Shown here in pieces: positions 7,637-14,967 of a stretch of 25,399 bases of DNA. This DNA is from a virus. The stretch's first letter is position 1. Each line of letters starts with the position of its first letter. The position numbers and the translations under genes were made by a program. Where the stretch lies: positions 1-25,399 of the IMG/VR virus record IMGVR_UViG_3300015165_000003, one strand, 5' to 3'. The notes below the pieces were generated by a model. It made no database searches, was not told the origin of the DNA, and worked only from the letters and a program-made list of their open reading frames with translations.

Positions 7637-7655
7637 CCCCCCCCCCCCCCCCCCC
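7637..7655 (+). repeat. Homopolymer tract of 19 cytosines
   Basis: Directly after the stop codon of the terminator gene there are 19 consecutive C residues, followed by GGCGGAGAGAGCGAG and the next ATG. It lies in the only sizeable gap (40 bases) of the neck-tail block. Homopolymers of this length are prone to slippage during replication and to sequencing miscalls, so its exact length is uncertain. Confidence 0.9.
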
Positions 7656-7676
7656 GGCGGAGAGAGCGAGCACCCG

Positions 7677-7985
7677 ATGACCCCGGAGTCTGTCGCGCCC
7701 TTCCTCACCTGCGCCGACCTCGACCGGGCTCTGGCCGATTTCGGCCTGAGCATCCGCGACGTCGCCTGCCAGCGGATCGACGCCGAGTCCTTCCTCCCCG
7801 AGGGCCGCCTCGTGCTCGTCGTCACCGCATACGCCCGCGACGCCGAGGGCCGGCGCTACATCGACCACGAAGACCGCACGAAGGCCGCCACCGAGGTTCG
7901 TCGGTTCCTGCTCACCGGCGACCTGTGCCTTGCCCCCAACACCGCAGCACCACCGACCCGAACCCAAGGAGAAAGCAATGGCTGA
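7677..7985 (+). CDS. Small protein before the major tail gene, unknown function
   Basis: 102 residues with a weak purine-rich leader (GGCGGAGAGAGCGAG) upstream. It is acidic, with a helical N-terminus (VAPFLTCADLDRALADFGL), a central strand pair (RLVLVVTAYARDAEGRRY) and a disordered Pro/Thr tail. The final codons overlap the next gene. I do not recognise a family. Its position just before the major tail protein could mean a tail or neck accessory role. Confidence 0.6.
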   Translation: MTPESVAPFLTCADLDRALADFGLSIRDVACQRIDAESFLPEGRLVLVVTAYARDAEGRRYIDHEDRTKAATEVRRFLLTGDLCLAPNTAAPPTRTQGESNG

Positions 7986-8193
7986 CGAAACAGAGGGCTG
8001 GGTGCAGATGCGCCACCCCGACCTTCCCGTCGAGAGCACCGCCCCCGACGGCGGCTATCCCCTCGTGCACCCCGAGGCGTTCGAGCAGGCCTGGGCCCCC
8101 CTGGGCTGGGTCCTCGTCGACGAGGCCGCGACCCCGCCGAGCCCGGCCAAGGCGCCCCGATCCACCACGCCGCCCACTCCCCAGGAGAGCTGA
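7978..8193 (+). CDS. Small protein upstream of the major tail protein
   Basis: 71 residues; the ATG was chosen because AAGGAG lies seven bases upstream, although an in-frame ATG 48 bases earlier exists. The sequence GWVQMRHPDLPVESTAPDGG and the Trp-rich FEQAWAPLGWVLVDE resemble short proteins that precede the major tail gene in many actinophages and share a hydrophobic 'AW-x-x-GW' core. Function unknown; the Pro/Thr-rich end is likely flexible. Confidence 0.6.
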   Translation: MADETEGWVQMRHPDLPVESTAPDGGYPLVHPEAFEQAWAPLGWVLVDEAATPPSPAKAPRSTTPPTPQES

Positions 8194-8196
8194 TCC

Positions 8197-8682
8197 ATGC
8201 CTGTCGCCGATGTCCGCTTCATCCGCCCCGGCATCTCGAAGATCTACTTCGTTGCCACCATCGCCAACCCGGCCGCACCCACCGCCGCCGAGGTCAACGC
8301 CGGCGTCAACCTGTCGGCCACCGTGGCCGACGTGGTCGGGTTCACCTACCAGAACACCCCCGTTTCGGTCCTCGACTGGGGCGACAACTTCGAGTCCAAG
8401 GTGATCGGCCTCGACGTCGCCGCCCAGTCGGGGCTGAAGATCTACGAGAAGCGCACGACCAACACCGGCCGCACCACGCTGGCCAAGAACGTCGCCGGCT
8501 ATCTCGTCATCCTGTTCTCGGGCACGGCCGGGGCGACGCCGGCTGCGGGCGACAAGGGCGACACTTGGCCCATCCTGTCCGCCGGTGTGCCCCGGGAGTA
8601 CGTCTCCGGCGCCACCGCGGCGAAGTGGACGGCCGCCCTGGTGATCACCGCCCGCCCCTCCGAAGACGCGGTGTTGGTCTAG
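8197..8682 (+). CDS. Major tail (tube) protein
   Basis: 161 residues. The opening PVADVRFIRPGISKIYFVAT and the following AEVNAGVNLSATVADVVGF match the typical start of actinophage tail tube subunits (ADVRF-RPG, then a Ala-Pro-Thr-x-x-E turn and an acidic strand). The middle has alternating strands, and the C-terminus is a short Ala/Thr/Val strand. Tube subunits stack into hexameric rings around the tape measure. Being single and without a sheath gene nearby, it supports a flexible non-contractile tail. It sits directly before the chaperone genes, as expected. GAGAGC is a weak ribosome site just before the ATG. Confidence 0.8.
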   Translation: MPVADVRFIRPGISKIYFVATIANPAAPTAAEVNAGVNLSATVADVVGFTYQNTPVSVLDWGDNFESKVIGLDVAAQSGLKIYEKRTTNTGRTTLAKNVAGYLVILFSGTAGATPAAGDKGDTWPILSAGVPREYVSGATAAKWTAALVITARPSEDAVLV

Positions 8683-9231
8683 ATGCCCATCGACTTCGAA
8701 GCACTCCTGGCCCGCAAGCGCCCGGCCACGGCCGAGTGCGTCATCGCCCTCGACGCCGAGGCGGTCGACGCCGTGGCCGCGGCCCGAGCTGTCTGGCAGG
8801 CAGCGGAGGCCGCGGCCATCGACCACCCCGAGCTGCGCTCGGCCCAGCAGGCCCGCGACAACGCCGAGGCGGCCCTGGACGCGGCCGAGAAGGCGGCGGC
8901 AGATGCGACGGCCACCTTCCGCTTCGAGGGCATCTCTGGCCCGAAGTGGGATCTCCTGGTCGACGCGCACCCGCCGACCGATGAGCAGGTCGAAAAGGCC
9001 CGGGCGGCCAAGGAGGAGCTGCCCACCTGGAACGACGACACCTTCCCGCCCGTTGCCGTGGCCGCCTGCTGCGTCGAGCCGGCCATGTCGCTGGAGCAGG
9101 TGCAGCAGCTGTTCGCCTCCGGCCAGTGGAACGCGGCCGAGACGCAGGGGCTGTTCAGCGCCGCCCACACCGCCAGCCGGACCCGGAGAGTGCCGCAGCT
9201 GGGAAAAGGATTTGGTCGGACCCTGAGCTGA
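8683..9231 (+). CDS. Tail assembly chaperone, short (gpG-like) form
   Basis: 182 residues; its ATG abuts the stop of the tail tube gene. It is acidic and Ala-rich with long helices (residues about 20 to 85), as in chaperones that coat the tape measure protein before tube polymerisation. Near its end, at residues 174 and 175, lies the codon pair GGA AAA within GGGAAAA, a canonical -1 frameshift heptamer in the correct phase, and the zero frame stops only 24 bases later. The position between tube and tape measure genes is the standard one. The product without slippage is this short form; the longer form is described separately. Confidence 0.75.
   Translation: MPIDFEALLARKRPATAECVIALDAEAVDAVAAARAVWQAAEAAAIDHPELRSAQQARDNAEAALDAAEKAAADATATFRFEGISGPKWDLLVDAHPPTDEQVEKARAAKEELPTWNDDTFPPVAVAACCVEPAMSLEQVQQLFASGQWNAAETQGLFSAAHTASRTRRVPQLGKGFGRTLS
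9201..9207 (+). promoter_or_regulatory. Programmed -1 ribosomal frameshift site GGGAAAA
   Basis: In the zero frame the site reads ct-G GGA AAA, giving the X XXY YYZ arrangement needed for two tRNAs to slip back by one base and re-pair. The -1 frame continues openly for another 133 codons including the stop. This heptamer is one of the most common slippery sites of tail assembly chaperone genes in actinophages. A purine run GGAGAG ends ten bases upstream, a spacing at which internal Shine-Dalgarno-like sequences can stimulate -1 slippage. Confidence 0.8.
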
Positions 9232-9605
9232 GGCTGCAGCTGGCCATCTGCAGCCGGGGCCCGATCCCGCATTCGCAGTTGCTGTCCTGGGACCCGGAGG
9301 ACATCGACAAGGCCGTCGCCTACGAGCTCGCCATGCGCGAGGTGTGCAAAACCTGCGGAACCCGGCCAGAGGACTACCGCGACGACGACGGCGAACCCCA
9401 CGACCCGCCCCGCCTCGAAGCCGTCGTGCGCCGTTGCCACTGGTGCGCCCAGACGACGAAGCTGCGCCTGGCCATCGAGGACCAGGCCCGCCGCGACGCC
9501 GGCACCGGCGAGGACGCCTCCATGGCCGCCTCCCGGGAGCTGGCCGGCCTGGCCGTGGCGCTCGTGACCTTCGATCCCGACCGCCCCCTGATCGAGGACG
9601 ACTGA
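9207..9605 (+). CDS. Tail assembly chaperone, -1 extension (gpGT-like C-terminal part)
   Basis: This frame is made only by -1 slippage from the preceding gene, giving a fusion of about 307 residues (175 from the first frame plus 132). It has no good start of its own: candidate starts inside the overlap encode Arg-rich nonsense. The extension begins IWSDPELRLQLAICSRG and contains two CxxC pairs (CKTC and CHWC, about 31 residues apart) and a helical, acidic end. In lambda the equivalent gpGT contacts the tape measure protein and brings it to the tube subunit; the same role is inferred here. A GAGGAGG sequence after its stop serves the tape measure gene. Confidence 0.75.
   Translation, partial: RIWSDPELRLQLAICSRGPIPHSQLLSWDPEDIDKAVAYELAMREVCKTCGTRPEDYRDDDGEPHDPPRLEAVVRRCHWCAQTTKLRLAIEDQARRDAGTGEDASMAASRELAGLAVALVTFDPDRPLIEDD
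9232..9255 (+). other. Perfect inverted repeat downstream of the frameshift site
   Basis: GGCTGCAG, an eight-base loop and CTGCAGCC form an eight-pair hairpin 24 bases past the slippery site. It could stall ribosomes and stimulate slippage, though the spacing exceeds the usual five to nine bases. Confidence 0.5.
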
Positions 9606-9618
9606 GGAGGGCTGACCC

Positions 9619-12477
9619 ATGCCCCTGAAGACGATTGCAGTCGCCCTCGGGCTCGACGTCGCGCCCTATGTCGCCGGTGGCGAAAAGGCGATGGCCACCA
9701 ACCGTGCCGTCGCCGAGTCGGCTGTTGCCGCCGCCGCCCAGATCGACGCCGCCTACGCGGTGGCGGCCAAGGGGGCCCGGGCCTACGTGGTGGCTGCCAC
9801 CGAGGCCTCCGTCGCCAATCAGCGCCTGGCCGCATCGGGCGCCGAGGTCGTGGCCGCCGACGAGGCCCAGATCGCGGCGAGCAGCCGCCTGACGGCGGCG
9901 CTGGAGAGGCAGATCGTGGCCGGCAACGGCGCTGCCGGGGCCATGAAGGCCGGAGCCACCAGCCTCCGGTCGATGGTGGCCGACATGTCGGGGGCGGAGA
10001 AGGCGGCCGGGCTGGTGGGCGTGGCCGTGGTGGCGCTGGGCGTCGAGGGCGTCAAGCAAATCCTCAGCGTCGACGGCGAGATCCGCAAGCTCAAGGGCAC
10101 GCTGGGATCGACGGCCGAGGAGGCGTCTGGTCTGCGCAACGTCTCGGTGGCGCTCGGCCTCGACACCGACACCGTCAACACCGCCATTTTCCGGCTGTCA
10201 ACCAACCTGCAGAAGACCAAGGGCGATCTGGCCGGCACCCACGTCGAGACGGCCAAGAACTCCGACGGCAACGCCAACCTCTACAAGACCCTGCTCAACC
10301 TCCGGGCCGCCTATCAGTCCATCGGAGACGCCCAGGAGCGCAACATCTTCCTGCGGGAGGCCATCGGCCGGGGCGGCGCCGAGCTGCGCCCCCTCATCAC
10401 CGCGTCGGACGAGGAGTACAAGCGCCTCACCGGCTCGGGCATCCAGCGCACCGAAGCCGACCTGAAGGCCAGCCGCGATCTGTCGATCGCCCTGAAAGAG
10501 GCCGGCCAGTCCGTCAAGGAGCTGGAGATCGACCTGGCCAACGGTCTGGTGCCGGTCCTCACCACGACGGCCAAGGCCATCACGACCGTGGTCAACGCCG
10601 CCGACAAGCTCTCGGGCCCCATCGGCGGGATCAAGGGCGTCATCGGGGCTGCCCTCGACTTCACGCCGTTGAACCTGTTCAAGGACCACGTCAGCACCTC
10701 CAAGCTCGGGCTTGACGGCTGGGCCGGCACCGTCGAGAACATCACCTCCCGCGTGTTCCCGCCGCTCGGGGTGGCCCTCGACCTGGCCGGCCGCAAGACC
10801 AAGGACCACACCGCGGCAACGGCCGACTCGGCCGCGGCCCAGAAGAACCTGGCCGCCCAGCTCGAGCTGACGGCAAAGCAGGAAGAGAAGGCGGCTACGG
10901 CCCAGGCCCAGCTGGTCGATGCTCACATCTCCGGGCTCGACAAGGTCAAGGCCGAGACGACGGCCGAGGAGCACCTGGCCGACGTGGTGGCCCGGGCCGG
11001 CGAGGTCTCGGTCAACGTGGACGAGGAGTCGGCCAAGGCCAGGGAGGATTACGCGTCCAAGGTCACCGCCGCCGACGACCGGGTGAGCGCGGCCCGCACA
11101 AACCTGGCCGCGGTCCAGGTCTCCGCCGCCGCCCGGGTGTCGGAGGCCGAGACCCATCTGGCCGACGCCCAGGAGGCGGCATCGCGGCGCGTGGTCGACG
11201 CCCAGCGGTCCGCGGCCGACGCCAACGAGAACGCCCACCGCTCCACCCGCTCCGCCGAGCAGGCCCTGTCCGACCTGCGGGCCAACCAGGCGGCGACGGG
11301 CAACCCCGTGCTGGCGGCCATGCTCCAGCGGGCCCAGGCCATGCAGCGGGCCGTCGAGGCCGTCGACCGGGCCCGCGACGCCGAGAAGGACACGGCCGTC
11401 CGGGGCTCGGAGTCGGTCGGCAGGGCCCAGACCGAGGGGGCCAAGCAGGTCGACAGCGCCGCCGACGCCCTGGCCAAGGCCCGCACCGAGGGGGCCAAGC
11501 AGGTCCAGGTCGCCGAGGCCGAGATCACCAAGGCCCGGGCCGAACAGGTCAAGGTGGCCGGCGAGTCCGAGGCCCTGGACCGCCGCCTGGTGGCCCTGGC
11601 CCGGGAGCGCGAGACGGCGGTGAAAGAGGTTGGCAAGGCCCAGGGCGCCGTGGCCATGGCCCAGCGAACCGACGCCATCGCCGAGGCCAAGGAGCAGGCC
11701 GCGGCCATCGAGCTGGGCCTGCAGATCAAGGGCCGGGACCTCACCCAGATGGAGCGCAACCTCGTCCTGGCCCAGCAGTACGACCTCCAGGCGGCCAAGT
11801 TCGGCCCCGGCTCCCCGATGCGCAAGAACCTGGAGGACCTCTCCGACCGCCTCAAGGGCCTGAAGGTCGACATCGACACCGGGCCGGCCGAGAAGATGCT
11901 GTTCGGCCTGACCGAAAAGGCGTCCGCCCTCAAGAAGGTGTGGGACGACCTGAACACCACCACTGCGGGGCGGGCGGCCGTCGGCGCCGGTGCGCTGCCT
12001 CCGGGATCGCGGCCCGAGGCCGGCGTGGCCAGCGCGGCCAGCGGCGCGGTGTTCCACTACTTCGCCCAGGGCGGCACCGAGAACCACATCGCCCAGATCG
12101 CCCCGGCCGGGGTCGTGCGGGTATGGGCCGAGCCCGAGACGGGCGGAGAGGCCTACATCCCCCTGTCGGCCGCCAAGCGCCCCGGCTCCGAGGCCGTGCT
12201 GGCCACCGTGGCCCGCCAGTTCGACATGGCGGTCGTCAAGATGGACAAGGCCAACATCGGGTCCAGCTACATCGCCCCGCCCCAGCCCATCCTGGGCAGC
12301 GGCATCGGCAGCGGCGGGGGCGGCATCGACTACGACAAGCTCGGCGCCGCCATCGCCCGGGCCCAGGGCGTGCGCCAGGTCGGCCCCTTCAACATCACCG
12401 GCGTGCCCAGCGGCGACGTGGCGTCGGCCATCCCCCGGGAGATCCGCCGCGAGATGTTCCTGATGGGTGGGCGGTAG
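9619..12477 (+). CDS. Tape measure protein
   Basis: 952 residues, the largest gene in the window, with GAGGAGGG upstream. The N-terminus (LKTIAVALGLDVAPYVAGGEKAM) matches many tape measure openings. A hydrophobic stretch lies near residues 130 to 148. Residues about 400 to 760 are a long Ala/Glu/Arg/Lys/Gln helical coiled-coil tract. The C-terminus carries the motif VRVWAEPETGGEAYIPL, a conserved phrase of actinophage tape measures, preceded by FHYFAQGG. The protein sets tail length and is ejected with DNA. At roughly 0.15 nm per residue, a tail of about 140 nm would be expected (family rule, not measured). No lysozyme-like or peptidase domain was seen. It overlaps the next gene by one base (TAGTG). 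Confidence 0.9.
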   Translation: MPLKTIAVALGLDVAPYVAGGEKAMATNRAVAESAVAAAAQIDAAYAVAAKGARAYVVAATEASVANQRLAASGAEVVAADEAQIAASSRLTAALERQIVAGNGAAGAMKAGATSLRSMVADMSGAEKAAGLVGVAVVALGVEGVKQILSVDGEIRKLKGTLGSTAEEASGLRNVSVALGLDTDTVNTAIFRLSTNLQKTKGDLAGTHVETAKNSDGNANLYKTLLNLRAAYQSIGDAQERNIFLREAIGRGGAELRPLITASDEEYKRLTGSGIQRTEADLKASRDLSIALKEAGQSVKELEIDLANGLVPVLTTTAKAITTVVNAADKLSGPIGGIKGVIGAALDFTPLNLFKDHVSTSKLGLDGWAGTVENITSRVFPPLGVALDLAGRKTKDHTAATADSAAAQKNLAAQLELTAKQEEKAATAQAQLVDAHISGLDKVKAETTAEEHLADVVARAGEVSVNVDEESAKAREDYASKVTAADDRVSAARTNLAAVQVSAAARVSEAETHLADAQEAASRRVVDAQRSAADANENAHRSTRSAEQALSDLRANQAATGNPVLAAMLQRAQAMQRAVEAVDRARDAEKDTAVRGSESVGRAQTEGAKQVDSAADALAKARTEGAKQVQVAEAEITKARAEQVKVAGESEALDRRLVALARERETAVKEVGKAQGAVAMAQRTDAIAEAKEQAAAIELGLQIKGRDLTQMERNLVLAQQYDLQAAKFGPGSPMRKNLEDLSDRLKGLKVDIDTGPAEKMLFGLTEKASALKKVWDDLNTTTAGRAAVGAGALPPGSRPEAGVASAASGAVFHYFAQGGTENHIAQIAPAGVVRVWAEPETGGEAYIPLSAAKRPGSEAVLATVARQFDMAVVKMDKANIGSSYIAPPQPILGSGIGSGGGGIDYDKLGAAIARAQGVRQVGPFNITGVPSGDVASAIPREIRREMFLMGGR

Positions 12478-12956
12478 TGGCCTTCGTCATCACCCGCACC
12501 GAGTACCTGGAGATCAACGACTACCTGGGCACGACCAGCATCCCCCTGGCCACCCCGGCGTGGCGGATCATCAACATGTCCACCCTCTTCGAGGGCCCCG
12601 ACGTGCGGGGCAGCAACCGCGTCTTGCCCGGGACCGCGGGCGAGAAGGCGTTCCCGAAGCGGGTCGGGGCCACGGTCAAGGTGCTGCAGATGGTCGTCTA
12701 CGGCGGGCGCAAGTGGGACAACACCGTGTACTCCGACCGCCACGTCGGCCTCGAGACCAACCTGCTCTATTTGGCCGACAACCTGGCCGTGCCCCCGGCG
12801 GCGCCGGCCGGCACCCGCGCCTCCACGCTGCACCTGGCCGACGGCTCGACCCGCACGGCCAACATCCAGGTCATCAAGTTCCGCATCGGCTCGGGCGGCG
12901 GCCTCGACACCCTGGCCACCCTCGACATCAACATCCCCACCGGGCGCTACGCATGA
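12477..12956 (+). CDS. Distal tail (minor tail) protein
   Basis: 159 residues from a GTG sharing a base with the tape measure stop. The core reads TPAWRIINMSTLFEGPDVRGSNRVLPGTAG, the characteristic segment of the first minor tail protein after the tape measure in actinophages (W-R, GPD-RG, R-LPG). A beta-rich remainder follows, ending TLDINIPTG. Such proteins form the Dit-like hexamer ring that ends the tube and holds the hub. Position directly after the tape measure is exactly where a distal tail protein is expected. Confidence 0.75.
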   Translation: MAFVITRTEYLEINDYLGTTSIPLATPAWRIINMSTLFEGPDVRGSNRVLPGTAGEKAFPKRVGATVKVLQMVVYGGRKWDNTVYSDRHVGLETNLLYLADNLAVPPAAPAGTRASTLHLADGSTRTANIQVIKFRIGSGGGLDTLATLDINIPTGRYA

Positions 12957-14170
12957 CGCTGGCCGCTTCGGTCTACCAGCGCAACGGGACCCTCGTCTCG
13001 GCGCTGCCCAACAGCTTCGCCCGCCAGTTCCACGACGCCATCAGCGACACCGGCGGCTGGTCGCTGTCGCTGACCAACGACGATGCGGCCCTGGCCAATC
13101 TGGTCTACGGCCGCGTCGTACGCCTCAGCGTCGACGGGACGGTGCGCTTCGCCGGGCTCATCGAGCGCCTGGACCGCACCAGCGTGGCCCCCACCGAAGA
13201 GGTCGACCAGGTCACCAAGGCCAGCGGCCGGGGCACGCTGGCCATCTTCGAGGAGGCCGTCATCGTGCCCTCCCTCGGCGTCGACCGCCTGACGTTCCAG
13301 GACGCCCGCCTGTTCAATTTCGCCGCCAGCGGGCTCGACATGTCGGCGTGGACGGCGGTGACGAACCACCCCCAGACCGGCGGCACCGGCGGGGTCGGCA
13401 GCCAGAACTTCCTCCTGCCCCGCTGGCCGGACCCCAACTCGCTGAAGATCTGGATGACCTACGTCCCCGGGGACCGCGCCGTCACCGATGGCGATGTCTA
13501 CGCCCGAACGACCTTCACCACGACGTCGGCGCACGCGCTCTATCGCGTGTTCGCCAGCGCGGACGACGGCTACGAGCTGTGGATCGACGGCTCCTATGTG
13601 ATGGGCGAGATCATGCCGTTTCTCTGGTACGAGTTCGGGACCACCGAGGTGACGTTGGACTCGGGCTCCCACACCATCGCCATGAAGGGCAGCAACCCTC
13701 CCGGCCTGCGCGTCGGCGGGCCCGGCAGCGACAACGTGGCCTGGATGATGGCATCGGTCATGGAGACCAGCTCCGGCGGGGCGGCCCTGGGCGCCGTGGC
13801 GGTCAACACCAGCGCCTCATGGACCGGCGTCGGCTATCCGGCCGTTCCGCCGGGGTTCTCCCCCGGTGCGATCGTGCGCATCCTGGTGGCCGAGGCCCAG
13901 GCCCGAGGGGCGCTGACCGGCGTCACCCTCGGCTTCTCCGACACCGTCGACACCGCGGGCACGACGTGGCCGATCATCTCCGACTTCGCCGTGCAGGTCG
14001 GCGCCGACATGCTCACCACCATCCGCCAGCTGTGCGAGACGTACATGGACGTCCACATGGACCCGTCCACCCTGCGCCTCGACGCCTGGGTGTCGCGGGG
14101 CGCGACCAAGGCCGTCACCCTGGTCGGGGGCAGCAACGTGACCTCGCTCGTCCACGCCGGCATCGGCTGA
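12953..14170 (+). CDS. Tail hub protein, N-terminal part with PA14-like insertion
   Basis: 405 residues overlapping the previous gene by four bases (ATGA). The first 110 residues (SLTNDDAALANLVYGRVVRLSVDGTVRF-type pattern) resemble the hub domain of Tal/gpJ-like minor tail proteins. Residues about 180 to 275 read like a PA14 carbohydrate-binding domain (YRVFASADDGYELWIDGSY, then strand pairs ending HTIAMKG). The last 80 residues contain DMLTTIRQLCETYMDVHMDP, the usual helix before the final hub strands. The expected hub C-terminus is missing here and is instead encoded by the next gene. Host-surface binding by the PA14-like insert is inference. Confidence 0.65.
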   Translation: MTLAASVYQRNGTLVSALPNSFARQFHDAISDTGGWSLSLTNDDAALANLVYGRVVRLSVDGTVRFAGLIERLDRTSVAPTEEVDQVTKASGRGTLAIFEEAVIVPSLGVDRLTFQDARLFNFAASGLDMSAWTAVTNHPQTGGTGGVGSQNFLLPRWPDPNSLKIWMTYVPGDRAVTDGDVYARTTFTTTSAHALYRVFASADDGYELWIDGSYVMGEIMPFLWYEFGTTEVTLDSGSHTIAMKGSNPPGLRVGGPGSDNVAWMMASVMETSSGGAALGAVAVNTSASWTGVGYPAVPPGFSPGAIVRILVAEAQARGALTGVTLGFSDTVDTAGTTWPIISDFAVQVGADMLTTIRQLCETYMDVHMDPSTLRLDAWVSRGATKAVTLVGGSNVTSLVHAGIG

Positions 14171-14967
14171 TGGCCCTCACAAACGCCATGCTGGTGCGCT
14201 GGGGCGGCGGGTTCACCTTCGCCACCGTGCCGGCGAGCATCACCACCTACAGCCGCCGGGAGGGCTACCTCGCCGTCGGGGCGTCGGGCAAGGACGAGGC
14301 CCTGCGCATCGCCAACGCCATCCTGGCCAACCGGGCCAACCCCGACGTCGCCGTCACCGCCGTGCTGGAGCCGGCGGGCACCGACGTGCCCTACGTCAAC
14401 TTCGACGTGGGCGACACCATCACCGCGCCGGACCCGAGCGGGGCCACCGCGGCCCAGCGGGTGGTGGGCATCACCGTCAGCGAGGACACCGACGGCAACA
14501 ACCTCTTCGTGCCCGAGCTGAGCTCCCTGCGCCTGCTCCAGGAGCAGTACAACGCGGCATGGCTCAAGCGCATGGCCAACGGGACCCTGGCCGGCGTGGC
14601 CCGCAGCGCCAGCCCGGCCGTGGCCAAGCTGGCGCCCAAGCCCAAGCCGCCGACTGACCCCATGAGCTTCTCGATGCCCGGCCCGCTGGTCATCGCCACA
14701 AGCGGGCGGCTCTACCCGTCCGTCGCCGTGTTCGCCTTGTGGGGGTCCATCTCGCTGGGCACCGCTGGCTCCACCACCACCACCGTCGTTTTGTACAAAA
14801 ACGGGGCGCAGGTCGCGACCGCCAGCCTGGCGGCGGGCGTCTCCCTGGTTGAGCGGACAGGGATCGACCCCGGCATCGCCTTCGCGGTCGGCGACTATGC
14901 CTCCCTGGCCACCACCGCGGTCGGGATTGGGGCCGCCGACCTCGCGGTCAGCGTGCCCACGATCTGA
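14170..14967 (+). CDS. Tail hub protein, C-terminal part (split gene)
   Basis: 265 residues starting at an ATG that shares one base with the previous stop (TGATG). Its first 130 residues (RWGGGFTFATVPASITTYSRREGYLAVG, then VPYVNFDVGDTITAP and VPELSSL) match the second half of the same hub proteins that are normally one polypeptide with the preceding gene's product. The remaining part is a Pro/Lys linker (APKPKPPTDP) and a C-terminal Gly/Thr/Ala beta domain that may hold the downstream fibre. Likely two subunits of one hub, translated together by coupling. Whether the split is ancestral or specific to this phage cannot be told from one sequence. Confidence 0.65.
   Translation: MALTNAMLVRWGGGFTFATVPASITTYSRREGYLAVGASGKDEALRIANAILANRANPDVAVTAVLEPAGTDVPYVNFDVGDTITAPDPSGATAAQRVVGITVSEDTDGNNLFVPELSSLRLLQEQYNAAWLKRMANGTLAGVARSASPAVAKLAPKPKPPTDPMSFSMPGPLVIATSGRLYPSVAVFALWGSISLGTAGSTTTTVVLYKNGAQVATASLAAGVSLVERTGIDPGIAFAVGDYASLATTAVGIGAADLAVSVPTI

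Noticed and set aside
7912-12087. Long open frames on the minus strand across tail genes, and similar ones at 14895-16289
   Set aside because: They are opposite to recognised tail and fibre genes and consist of Gly/Arg/Asp/His-rich sequence without domains, as expected from high GC.
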